A stretch of DNA of 11,632 bases. It comes from Spirochaetota bacterium. Lineage in GTDB: Bacteria > Spirochaetota > Spirochaetia > Treponematales > UBA12059. Made by a program: the position numbers and the translations under genes. The notes beneath the pieces are model-generated. The model was not told the DNA's origin, made no database searches, and worked only from the letters and a program-made list of their open reading frames with translations. Shown piece after piece: positions 1 to 6,492 of the stretch (within the stretch, counting starts at the first letter, position 1; each line of letters opens with the position of its first letter). The stretch spans positions 1 through 11,632 of the forward strand of contig JAKQNL010000134.1 of the NCBI GenBank assembly GCA_029565815.1, in the 5' to 3' direction.

Positions 1-1171
1 GGGCGGATGTGGCCGGAGATGCCAGGTTGAGTCTTCCGAACACAGCCATGCTCAGCCCGGAGGTGGCCCACAGAGCGGCCAGGCCCTGTGCAAGCGCGGC
101 GGCAACCGGGGGTAGGCACCATCGGCGTAGCCAAAAAGCACAACGCCCGGCACACAGGCTTATGCCCAACGCCGCCAGATACGACAGCTGCGCCGACAGG
201 CTGGCAGAGCCCTGCGGGTCCATAGTCATGGACAAGATCCATGCCCAAGACAATACAGCCAGCGCATGCTGGGGCCTGTCCGCGGCGGAAAACAGCGCAG
301 ACAGGCAAAACATAAGCACTGCCCGGACCACGGATGGCGAAGCGCCGCATATCCATGCATACGCAACCAGCACAACGCAGGAAGCTGTGGTCGCTATGCG
401 TTTACCAAAAGCGGCGCCAAGCACACAGCGGAGTATCCACGCGATAACCACCACATGCTGGCCGGACAGCGCAAGAATATGGGCACAGCCTGCGTCGCGG
501 AACATGGCTGCATCTTCCTGGTCCAGGTCGTCCCTACAGCCTAGCAGTAAAGCCTTTAGTAAGCCCGATGCCCTGCCGCCGGCCCGGTCTATGGCCGCTA
601 GCATTGCGCCAAGAACAGTAGCCCGTATACGTTCCAAACGGGGCGCAGCTCTCGTGATTACTGGATTATCACCTGCGAACCACAGCGCAGGGTTGCCGTC
701 GGCTTGCTGTAAGTCGTTCAGCTGTAGGCTTTGGCCCCGGACCACAGGCAAGTTGGTGCGGGCACAGACGGTAACACGGCCGCTGGCGCTAGCCCGCAGG
801 CCATCCGGCCCCCACAGTTCCGATACATCCAGTACGATGGACAACATGCCGCTTGCGCTTAGTACCGGCATGGCCGCAACTTTACCGATGAGCGCCGTGT
901 AGGGCAGGTTTGCGCAAAAGCCCCCGCGCACGCCAGCGGGTGTAAGCCGAGCGCTAGAACACAAGCCAAGAACAGTACCCAGCACTATGCCCATGCCCGC
1001 GGCCACAACCAGTACGGGAAAAGGTTTTTTACCAAAAACGACAGCCGCCACAAGGCTTAGTAAGCCGAGCACGCACAGGGCCAGGGCACAGGAAGCCGGC
1101 AAAAAAAATGCCGCGCACGAGAAGAGCGCGGCTAGCGGGGCAAACAGGGGCAGTTTTTTTGCGCTGGCCAC
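1..1171 (-). CDS. comEC: ComEC/Rec2 family DNA-uptake channel, N-terminal part (cut by left edge)
   Basis: ComEC is the inner-membrane channel that passes single-stranded DNA into the cytoplasm during natural transformation. The visible ~390 codons show hydrophobic segments at the N-terminus, then a soluble OB-fold-like stretch (DUF4131 region, about codons 75-165). Next comes the start of the Competence domain: a helical LLKALLLGCRDDLDQ stretch, then AGCAHILALSGQHVVVIAW near codon 235, the family signature (usually HLLAISGLHV). Several hydrophobic helices follow up to the window edge. The C-terminal beta-lactamase-like domain, if present, lies outside. The gene follows the HEAT-like gene by about 60 bases and is probably co-transcribed with it and the PilZ gene. 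The start is uncertain: GTG at 1171 is chosen, TTG at 1192 is the alternative, and neither has a good ribosome binding site. The family call is firm from the signature. Whether the cell is transformable cannot be told from here. Confidence 0.9.
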   Translation of the reverse strand, partial: MASAKKLPLFAPLAALFSCAAFFLPASCALALCVLGLLSLVAAVVFGKKPFPVLVVAAGMGIVLGTVLGLCSSARLTPAGVRGGFCANLPYTALIGKVAAMPVLSASGMLSIVLDVSELWGPDGLRASASGRVTVCARTNLPVVRGQSLQLNDLQQADGNPALWFAGDNPVITRAAPRLERIRATVLGAMLAAIDRAGGRASGLLKALLLGCRDDLDQEDAAMFRDAGCAHILALSGQHVVVIAWILRCVLGAAFGKRIATTASCVVLVAYAWICGASPSVVRAVLMFCLSALFSAADRPQHALAVLSWAWILSMTMDPQGSASLSAQLSYLAALGISLCAGRCAFWLRRWCLPPVAAALAQGLAALWATSGLSMAVFGRLNLASPATSA

Positions 1172-1228
1172 AAACAGAATACGCCAGCGCAAACGCGGGA
1201 GCGCGCGAAAAGGAGAAGGCTGTAAGCC

Positions 1229-2410
1229 TTACCAGCGTAGTTTCTGTAATGCGTCCCTGGCTGCGCGCTTGACGGTTTCCGGGTACTGCAGGTAGCCGAC
1301 GTACAACAGGTAGTCGAAGGCGGTTTTATCGCCCAGGGTGCCCAGGTTGTTCACCACCGCCAGGGCTATCTGCTCGTCAAAGGATTTACCCTGTTCGGTT
1401 TCCGTATTGATCAGCTGCAGGTACAGGGACAGGGCCTGGGCAGCTTCGCTTGTGCCCATCGCGCCCAAAAGTGCTATGGATTCCAGAAAGTTAAACTTGG
1501 AAACCTGGCCGCGGTTGTACTGGATCTGAAAATCGTAAAAGTGCTTAACGGCCAAAGGAGATGCTCGCTGCCACTGCCTTACGGTAAGCTCGCGGGCGGC
1601 TATGGCACGTAGGGATACCACGGCGCCTTGGTCGGCGGGGGACGGGCTTTGGTAGGACACGCCAACATTGAGCGCAGTTTCCGCAAGCTCGGCCCGTTTT
1701 TCCGGGCTTAGTGCGTCGCCGCGCAGGCCGGCTTCCAGAGCCGCAACCTTGTCTGCCGGCGGATTCTTGCGCACCACCTCGGCAAGGAAGGCCGAGTAGT
1801 CACCGCTCAGGCGGGACATGGCCAGGGCTGCCGTGTCGGTAACACCTTTGTTCACACCGGCCGTATATACGGCAAACAGGTAGGAAAAGGATGACGGGTC
1901 GCCCAGCTGTCCTAGAGCTTCCACCGCCGCGTTCAACACGGGCGTATCCGGAGCAACGCTGGACCGGAACAATGCAATTTGAGCATCAAGGAACTGGTTC
2001 AGCTCCGCAATGATTTTTGCGTTGCCCTTGGCTACCGCCCCCAGGGTTTGCAGTATGGGCACGCGAACGGTGTTTTCCTTAAACACGCGGAACAGGCTCC
2101 ACATGTTCTCGGAGGCCTGGGCATAGCCTTCCTTGCGTATCTGGGCTACGGCTAAAATCGTTATGTCGCGCACCAGGGCGTCTTGGGCCAACAACGACGC
2201 GTTGTTGAGCACGAACTGGAGAGCCGTTTCGTACAAGGGGCCAAGCCCCGGGTAGGCCGATGCTTCCTTAAGCAGCTCGTACTTGGTGCCTAAGGACGAG
2301 CGGGCGAAATTCCTGCGGTAGGTTTCTATCAGCTCGGAGGAATCCTGGGCAAAAGCGCCAACGGACGCCAGGGACAGGCACGCGATGGCCGACAGTGTGC
2401 GTAATCTCAT
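1229..2410 (-). CDS. Exported HEAT-like helical repeat protein
   Basis: This protein of about 393 residues opens with a Sec signal peptide (MRLRTLSAIACLSLASVG, predicted cleavage after AFA), so it is probably periplasmic. The mature part is almost all alpha helical. It contains repeated pairs of helices with HEAT-repeat spacing, such as ALGQLGDPSSFSYLFAVY and VVNNLGTLGDKTAFDYLL, each a loop of the form LG.LGD followed by an amphipathic helix. HEAT repeats are protein-binding scaffolds and no catalytic motif is visible. Two adjacent ATG codons exist. The GGGGG ribosome binding site is 4 bases from the second (2410) and only 1 base from the first (2413), so 2410 is preferred. The gene sits 45 bases after the PilZ gene and just before comEC, in the same direction, which suggests one operon. 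The partner protein and exact role are unknown. Confidence 0.82.
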   Translation of the reverse strand: MRLRTLSAIACLSLASVGAFAQDSSELIETYRRNFARSSLGTKYELLKEASAYPGLGPLYETALQFVLNNASLLAQDALVRDITILAVAQIRKEGYAQASENMWSLFRVFKENTVRVPILQTLGAVAKGNAKIIAELNQFLDAQIALFRSSVAPDTPVLNAAVEALGQLGDPSSFSYLFAVYTAGVNKGVTDTAALAMSRLSGDYSAFLAEVVRKNPPADKVAALEAGLRGDALSPEKRAELAETALNVGVSYQSPSPADQGAVVSLRAIAARELTVRQWQRASPLAVKHFYDFQIQYNRGQVSKFNFLESIALLGAMGTSEAAQALSLYLQLINTETEQGKSFDEQIALAVVNNLGTLGDKTAFDYLLYVGYLQYPETVKRAARDALQKLRW

Positions 2411-2455
2411 CATACCCCCAAAACCCCGGTACCCCGGATCGGTTACGGAGCTAGC

Positions 2456-3502
2456 CTAACCGGAAAACGCTTTGTCGTCCAGCTTGGGGCCGGCTGTTAC
2501 GGGCGTGTCCTCCGAGCGCAGGTTATAGACATGGGAACGTATGAGGTTGCGCATGCGCGCGCTTGGTTTTATCGCTTCAATGTGCAGCACCGATTGGTTC
2601 TTTTCAGCCACATAATCGGCTCCGCGAACCGTGCCGCTGAGCACCATCTGGTCGTTGCCTATCCAAAACTGCACTTTTACCAAAAGGCCCACTTTTGCCT
2701 TGCCGCCAATGAGCACGGCCGCGCCGTCTTCGGACAGGTCCTGTACCACGCATTTCATGCCAGGCACGCGCTCGGGTTTTTCGTATGCGCCTTCCAGCCG
2801 CTTAAGCAGGTACAAATAGGACGGCACCCTGGAGCGCATACGCAGCGACTTGCGCTTTTGCGTTCGCAACAACGATTCCGAGTGTCCTATCTGCAAAACG
2901 GGTATGTTGCGTATACGCAGGTCTTCCAGCACATAGGCGTCGAACACGTAGCCTGCATCTTCCTGGCGCCAGAAGTAGATGGACACGCGGGCACCTTTCC
3001 ACTGAAAGCCTGGTGGAAGCCTGGCGCCTACCGGCATGGATACAACCAGGTAGCGGTCGTTGGAATCGACCACGGTCGAGCCAAACACGCCAACGCCCTG
3101 TACCAGCACTTTAACGCGCTGGTTAGGCCGAATGGACCTGGAACTCATGATGCCGGTTTTGTGCCTGGGCAGGTCAAACTCCAACTTTTTGCGGTAGTCG
3201 TACAGTTTTTCCATAAAAGCTATGGTGACCCGGTCTTTGTCCTTGCCCTCCGCCTTAAAGCGTTTGGTAAAGGCTCGTATGCACTGGTCCAGGTCGCGTA
3301 TGGACCAGAACACCGCAACGGGATCTTTGATGCCGGCAAGGGTAAGCGTTTCGCGTATCAGCCTGCACTCGCCCAGGCTAAAGCCGAGCTCCTTGCCGCG
3401 CGAGTAGAATTCGAATACGGAAAAGCGCTTGTCGCCCTGCAACAGCAGGCTAAGCGCCAGCACAAGGAGAACGATGACCATGAGCAGCAGGGGAACGACC
3501 AT
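2456..3502 (-). CDS. Membrane-anchored YcgR-like PilZ domain protein (c-di-GMP receptor)
   Basis: A single hydrophobic helix occupies residues 1-22 and anchors the protein. A helical cytoplasmic region follows, then a YcgR-N-like beta domain (about 122-205, beginning SIRPNQRVKVLVQG) and a C-terminal PilZ domain. The PilZ domain shows both c-di-GMP contacts of the family: RxxxR (RKSLR, residues 217-221) and DxSxxG (DLSEDG, residues 255-260). Known YcgR-like proteins bind c-di-GMP and alter flagellar motility. In spirochaetes PilZ proteins act in motility and virulence, so a signalling role is inferred here. The start at 3502 is chosen because AGGCGG lies 4 bases upstream. The longer reading to a TTG at 3544 would run into the divergent gene and has no ribosome binding site. 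It probably heads an operon with the HEAT-like gene and comEC. Confidence 0.88.
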   Translation of the reverse strand: MVVPLLLMVIVLLVLALSLLLQGDKRFSVFEFYSRGKELGFSLGECRLIRETLTLAGIKDPVAVFWSIRDLDQCIRAFTKRFKAEGKDKDRVTIAFMEKLYDYRKKLEFDLPRHKTGIMSSRSIRPNQRVKVLVQGVGVFGSTVVDSNDRYLVVSMPVGARLPPGFQWKGARVSIYFWRQEDAGYVFDAYVLEDLRIRNIPVLQIGHSESLLRTQKRKSLRMRSRVPSYLYLLKRLEGAYEKPERVPGMKCVVQDLSEDGAAVLIGGKAKVGLLVKVQFWIGNDQMVLSGTVRGADYVAEKNQSVLHIEAIKPSARMRNLIRSHVYNLRSEDTPVTAGPKLDDKAFSG

Positions 3503-3529
3503 GACACCGCCTAACCAGTAAGATATAGT
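3501..3529 (+). promoter_or_regulatory. Promoter of the CPBP protease gene, leaderless geometry
   Basis: The -35 box ATGACA (3501-3506; 5 of 6 to TTGACA) and -10 box TATAGT (3524-3529; 5 of 6) are separated by exactly 17 bases. The ATG of the protease gene begins 7 bases after the -10 box, where transcription should start, and no Shine-Dalgarno sequence precedes it. The transcript therefore probably starts at the A of the ATG. The -35 box overlaps the start codon of the divergent PilZ gene. Confidence 0.65.
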
Positions 3530-3535
3530 GCTAGC

Positions 3536-4192
3536 ATGTACCAAAACAAGCGCTGGGCCTTAGCGACAGCAGCTGCTGCATCTGCATGCGTGCTACTCAT
3601 GCTGCCCCTGTGGGGCTTTTTGTTTCCCGCAGGCCAAAATCCTAGCACGGCGGCCAGCCTTGTGCATGGAGCAAGCCTTGCATGGATGCAATTCCTTGCG
3701 CTTCTTGTCATTATCGGCATGCTTGGGCTGAGCCCTGAGTGCGGCATGCGCCGGCCAAAGCTGGCTGATGGCACATGGGCACTATCGGTGTTTGGCTTGT
3801 TCCTTGCAAGCGGACTCCTAGCGTCCCTTGGCTCTTCGCTTACGGGCGGATCTTCCGGGCGGGCTGCCCTTGCCCTGTCTGTGCGGACGGAGCCTCGTTT
3901 GTGGCCAGTAGCCCTGCTGTTCTCTATAGGGGTTGCATACCGCGAGGAGTTCCTGTACCGGGCATGCCTTACAGCCATTGCCCGCCGTCTCCATGCGCCG
4001 GCATGGATGAGCATAGCGGCCCCAGCTGCGCTTTTTGCTATCGGCCACCTGTGGCAGGGCCCGTGGGCTGTGGCCCAGGCTGCACTGGCAGGGCTCGGAG
4101 CCGGCATCTTGTACAATCGCGGCTTTGCTAGCGTGCATGCTTTAGCCTGGGGACACGCAGCGTACAACCTGGTTGTGCTCCTGCGAAGCTAG
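3536..4192 (+). CDS. CPBP family intramembrane glutamic/metallo-protease
   Basis: This is a 218-residue integral membrane protein with several hydrophobic segments. The three conserved motifs of the CPBP (Abi, Rce1-like, PF02517) family are present in order: EExxxR (REEFLYR, about residues 139-145), FxxxH (FAIGH, about 166-170) and HxxxN (HAAYN, about 203-207). Rce1-type members cleave CAAX prenylated proteins; bacterial members cleave membrane substrates or have roles in bacteriocin self-immunity. The substrate here is unknown. The gene is divergent from the PilZ gene, with only 33 bases between the two start codons. It has its own good promoter and no Shine-Dalgarno, so it is probably translated from a leaderless mRNA. 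Confidence 0.9.
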   Translation: MYQNKRWALATAAAASACVLLMLPLWGFLFPAGQNPSTAASLVHGASLAWMQFLALLVIIGMLGLSPECGMRRPKLADGTWALSVFGLFLASGLLASLGSSLTGGSSGRAALALSVRTEPRLWPVALLFSIGVAYREEFLYRACLTAIARRLHAPAWMSIAAPAALFAIGHLWQGPWAVAQAALAGLGAGILYNRGFASVHALAWGHAAYNLVVLLRS

Positions 4193-4218
4193 ACGATTCC
4201 CCCTGCCGCGGGTATCAT
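4190..4218 (+). promoter_or_regulatory. Promoter of the 125-residue hypothetical gene, leaderless geometry
   Basis: TAGACG (4190-4195; 4 of 6 to TTGACA) is followed by a 17-base spacer and TATCAT (4213-4218; 5 of 6). Exactly 6 bases separate the -10 box from the ATG at 4225, and no ribosome binding site is present. The first three bases of the -35 box are the stop codon of the CPBP protease gene. The -35 match is modest, so the call leans on the -10 box and its spacing. Confidence 0.5.
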
Positions 4219-4224
4219 TGGCCC

Positions 4225-4602
4225 ATGCAGGCAATAGACAAACTCAAATCGGACATGGACGACTGGACAAGGCGTGCGGGTTCCGTGCCCGGCCAACGCG
4301 ACCTGGATAGCCTACGGGCGCTGTTTTTCCGGGCTATGGGCCCGGTGCCCCAGGAAACCCTTGCCGGTGCGTACACCAACTTTCTGTCGATGTATGGCGC
4401 AGACGGGCCCGAGGGCAGAACGCGAGCGCTGGCGTGGCTGGGCGGGATAGGCTCCCTCCTCCTTATGGACTACGACGGCACCCCGTTTTCGCGAGAAGAA
4501 TGGTCGGAGATAAAAGACCTCCTTACTTTGGACGCCGGCGAAATAGACATAGACGTGCTCAGTTACGTCTTGTCCCAGGTTATGGAGCACGGCGCTCTCT
4601 GA
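4225..4602 (+). CDS. Small acidic hypothetical protein
   Basis: I do not recognise this 125-residue protein. It is soluble with no signal peptide or membrane segment, rich in acidic residues, and looks mostly helical. Its C-terminal half (FSREEWSEIKDLLTLDAGEIDIDVLSY, not a known motif to me) reads as a helix followed by an acidic loop and a further helix. Its stop codon TGA shares an A with the ATG of the methyltransferase gene, so the two are translationally coupled and probably act together. Its good codon structure over the full length and its own promoter support it as a real gene. A partner or regulator of the methyltransferase is a guess from context only. Confidence 0.75.
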   Translation: MQAIDKLKSDMDDWTRRAGSVPGQRDLDSLRALFFRAMGPVPQETLAGAYTNFLSMYGADGPEGRTRALAWLGGIGSLLLMDYDGTPFSREEWSEIKDLLTLDAGEIDIDVLSYVLSQVMEHGAL

Positions 4603-5384
4603 TGTCAGAAGAAACACCGCCCTACGGCTCGCGCGGCAGCATGGCAGCCAACGGCTGGTTCACCGACGAAGGCTTTTGGACAGCGTACGCATCGCTCATG
4701 TTCGACGAAGGCCGATGGGCGGAAGCCCTGGACGCTGTGGACGCAATCCTGCGGCTTGCGGGCATGGACAAGCCGGCCGTTCTGGACATGTGCTGCGGCC
4801 CCGGTAGGCACTCGCTGGAGTTTTCCCGGCGGGGCTGCCCGGTAGTCGGCGTGGACATAACCCAACCCTACCTGGAAGCCGCACGGGACAGCGCCGCCTA
4901 CGAAGGCTTAAACGCCAGCTTTGAGCATGGCGACGCCCGCAGCTGGGTGCGGCCCACGGCATTCAACCTGGCGGTCAATCTGTTTACCAGCTTCGGCTAC
5001 TTTGACAGCCCGGAAGAAGACCTGGCCATGCTGTCCTGCATGCGCACAAGTCTTAAACCCGGCGGCGTGCTGGTTATGGACCTGGTGGGCAAGGAAACAG
5101 CCGCTGCCAACTTTATAGAAGGCGAATGGTTCGAGCGCGACGGCAAACTGGTGCTTACCGAGTTTTCCGTTGTAGGCGCATGGGAAGGGCTAAAAAACCG
5201 CTGGATCATCGTGGACGGCGATAAAAAAACCGACCGATCCTGGGTGCAAAGGCTGTATTCCGCAAGCGAACTGCGCCGTGCCCTTATAGCCGCAGGCTTT
5301 AGCCGCGTGGATATCTACGGTTCCCTTTCCGGCATAGCATACGACCACAACGCACACAGCCTGGTCGCCGTTGCCCGGGTATAA
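4602..5384 (+). CDS. Class I SAM-dependent methyltransferase
   Basis: This 260-residue Rossmann-fold methyltransferase shows motif I (VLDMCCGPGRHS, residues 60-71), an acidic end of strand 2 (VVGVDIT, D85) and an acidic-loop motif (EHGDAR, about 108-113). It also has the motif IV region (FNLAVNLFTSFGYF, 121-134) and a post-motif strand with LKPGGVLVMDL (151-161). These bind S-adenosylmethionine. The C-terminal 100 residues vary between families and I cannot name the acceptor (small molecule, RNA or protein). The start is fixed by the TGATG overlap with the preceding small gene, which implies coupled translation. A long out-of-frame reading upstream from 4434 is not used. Confidence 0.88.
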   Translation: MSEETPPYGSRGSMAANGWFTDEGFWTAYASLMFDEGRWAEALDAVDAILRLAGMDKPAVLDMCCGPGRHSLEFSRRGCPVVGVDITQPYLEAARDSAAYEGLNASFEHGDARSWVRPTAFNLAVNLFTSFGYFDSPEEDLAMLSCMRTSLKPGGVLVMDLVGKETAAANFIEGEWFERDGKLVLTEFSVVGAWEGLKNRWIIVDGDKKTDRSWVQRLYSASELRRALIAAGFSRVDIYGSLSGIAYDHNAHSLVAVARV

Positions 5385-5403
5385 AACAGCGAGCGTTTAG
5401 CAC

Positions 5404-5432
5404 TCGAAATTTTCGGTAAATGGTACGATAAT
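5404..5432 (+). promoter_or_regulatory. Promoter of the SBD-LysM gene
   Basis: TCGAAA (5404-5409; 4 of 6) and GATAAT (5427-5432; 5 of 6) are separated by 17 bases in the only gap between the methyltransferase and the next gene. Transcription would start near 5439, giving a leader of about 45 bases with a ribosome binding site. The -10 box is good and the -35 is modest. Confidence 0.5.
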
Positions 5433-5483
5433 AGAGGGAGCGTCCGTCCCGGATGCTGGAACATCGTCCGATCGGAAGTGGTT

Positions 5484-6485
5484 ATGGCAATGATAGGTAT
5501 ACGACTGGCTGACGGCAGATTCTTTCCCATACTGGACGAGGAACAGCCGGCCAAAAAACGGCTCATCCTTACCACGGTCAAGGACGACCAGCCAAGCGTC
5601 CAGATAGACGTGTACCGTGCCGACGACGAAACCGGCTTGGGCAAAACCTATGTGGGCAGCCTGGTCATAGAAAACATACCGCCCCGACCCCGCGGCGAAC
5701 CGGACGTGCGCCTTGAACTGGGCCTGGACGCAGACGGCAACCTGTCTGCCTTTGCCCAAGAAGAAGCATCCGGCGAGCACCAGACCTTGAGCGTATCGCT
5801 GAAAGCCCTGGGCGAGGAAGAAAAATACGAGATTCCCGATTTCGATTTCCAGGAAGATGAAACCCTAAGCCTGGGCACCGACGAATTCCCGGACATGAAT
5901 CCCTTTGACAGCACGGATGCGGATATCGAAGCACACAGCGATGCGGACGAGCCGGTCGGAACTAGAGCCCGCGACAGCCTGGCCGTCAAAGCCGCAGCCT
6001 ATGCACCAAAACGCGCAGACCCGGATTTTGCAGCCGACGAAACGCCTGCGGAACAACGTAAGCCATCCAAGCTCATCAGCATACTGCTTGCCCTGGCTGC
6101 CCTTGGCCTAGTGCTTGCCATATCCTTTTTGGTGTTCAAATGCGTCAACGAGCGCCAGCCCGACCCGCCGGCCCCCGTGGTCAGCCAGGCACCTGCGCCT
6201 GTGGTGGTAGCGCCGCCGGCTCCGGCTCCCATGCCGCTGCCAGCTCCTACCCCGCCGCCTGTTGCGGAAACCGCACCCGTGGCTCCTCCGGCGGAAGCCA
6301 CCAGCGCAAAACCGGCAAAAGAGCCTGGCGTGTGGTACAAGATACGCTGGGGCGATACCCTGTGGGACCTCTCCATGGCCTACTACCGCAATCCGTGGCT
6401 GTACGGCAAGATTTCCCGCTACAACAAGATCAAGAATCCGGACCTCATCATATCCGGAACCTGGATATACATTCCAAAGCCGTAG
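5484..6485 (+). CDS. DnaK substrate-binding-like domain joined to LysM through a membrane segment
   Basis: The N-terminal part (about residues 3-108 of 333) resembles the beta subdomain of the DnaK (Hsp70) substrate-binding domain. Matching elements are the DDQPSVQIDVYRADD stretch (DnaK: DNQPAVDIHVLQGE), LGKTYVGSL, ENIPPRPRGEPDVRLEL and LDADGNLSAFA (DnaK: DIDANGIVHVSA). No Hsp70 ATPase domain precedes it. An acidic, disordered linker follows (about 110-190), then a membrane helix (about 196-219), then a Pro/Ala-rich spacer (225-275). The C-terminal LysM domain (about 282-331: VWYKIRWGDTLWDLSMAYY) binds peptidoglycan. With no signal peptide, the N-terminal domain should be cytoplasmic and the LysM periplasmic. 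The start at 5484 is preferred because GGAAG sits 5 bases upstream; GTG 5478 and ATG 5490 are alternatives. A Slt70-like hydrolase gene follows, fitting a cell-wall role. The substrate of the SBD-like domain is unknown. Confidence 0.85.
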   Translation: MAMIGIRLADGRFFPILDEEQPAKKRLILTTVKDDQPSVQIDVYRADDETGLGKTYVGSLVIENIPPRPRGEPDVRLELGLDADGNLSAFAQEEASGEHQTLSVSLKALGEEEKYEIPDFDFQEDETLSLGTDEFPDMNPFDSTDADIEAHSDADEPVGTRARDSLAVKAAAYAPKRADPDFAADETPAEQRKPSKLISILLALAALGLVLAISFLVFKCVNERQPDPPAPVVSQAPAPVVVAPPAPAPMPLPAPTPPPVAETAPVAPPAEATSAKPAKEPGVWYKIRWGDTLWDLSMAYYRNPWLYGKISRYNKIKNPDLIISGTWIYIPKP

Positions 6486-6492
6486 GACACGC

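Noticed and set aside
9..902. Plus-strand open frame of 297 codons
   Set aside because: It is the antisense shadow of comEC; the minus strand carries the ComEC signature and the plus reading has low-complexity, Ala/Ser/Arg-rich composition with no domain.
2531..3514. Plus-strand open frame of 327 codons antisense to the PilZ gene
   Set aside because: The minus strand has both PilZ motifs and a membrane anchor. The plus frame has no ribosome binding site or recognisable domain; long antisense frames are common at this GC content.
3511..4167. Minus-strand open frame of 218 codons antisense to the CPBP gene
   Set aside because: The plus strand carries all three CPBP motifs and a promoter. The minus frame has shadow composition and would overlap the PilZ start.
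5385..5410. Possible terminator after the methyltransferase
   Set aside because: Only a 4-base-pair stem (CGAG with CTCG) can form and the T run is short and mixed with A; too weak to call.
6262..6492. Upstream extension of the transglycosylase frame within the SBD-LysM gene
   Set aside because: This stretch is coded in the LysM frame and the extension has no ribosome binding site. ATG 6493 with AGGA is the better start.
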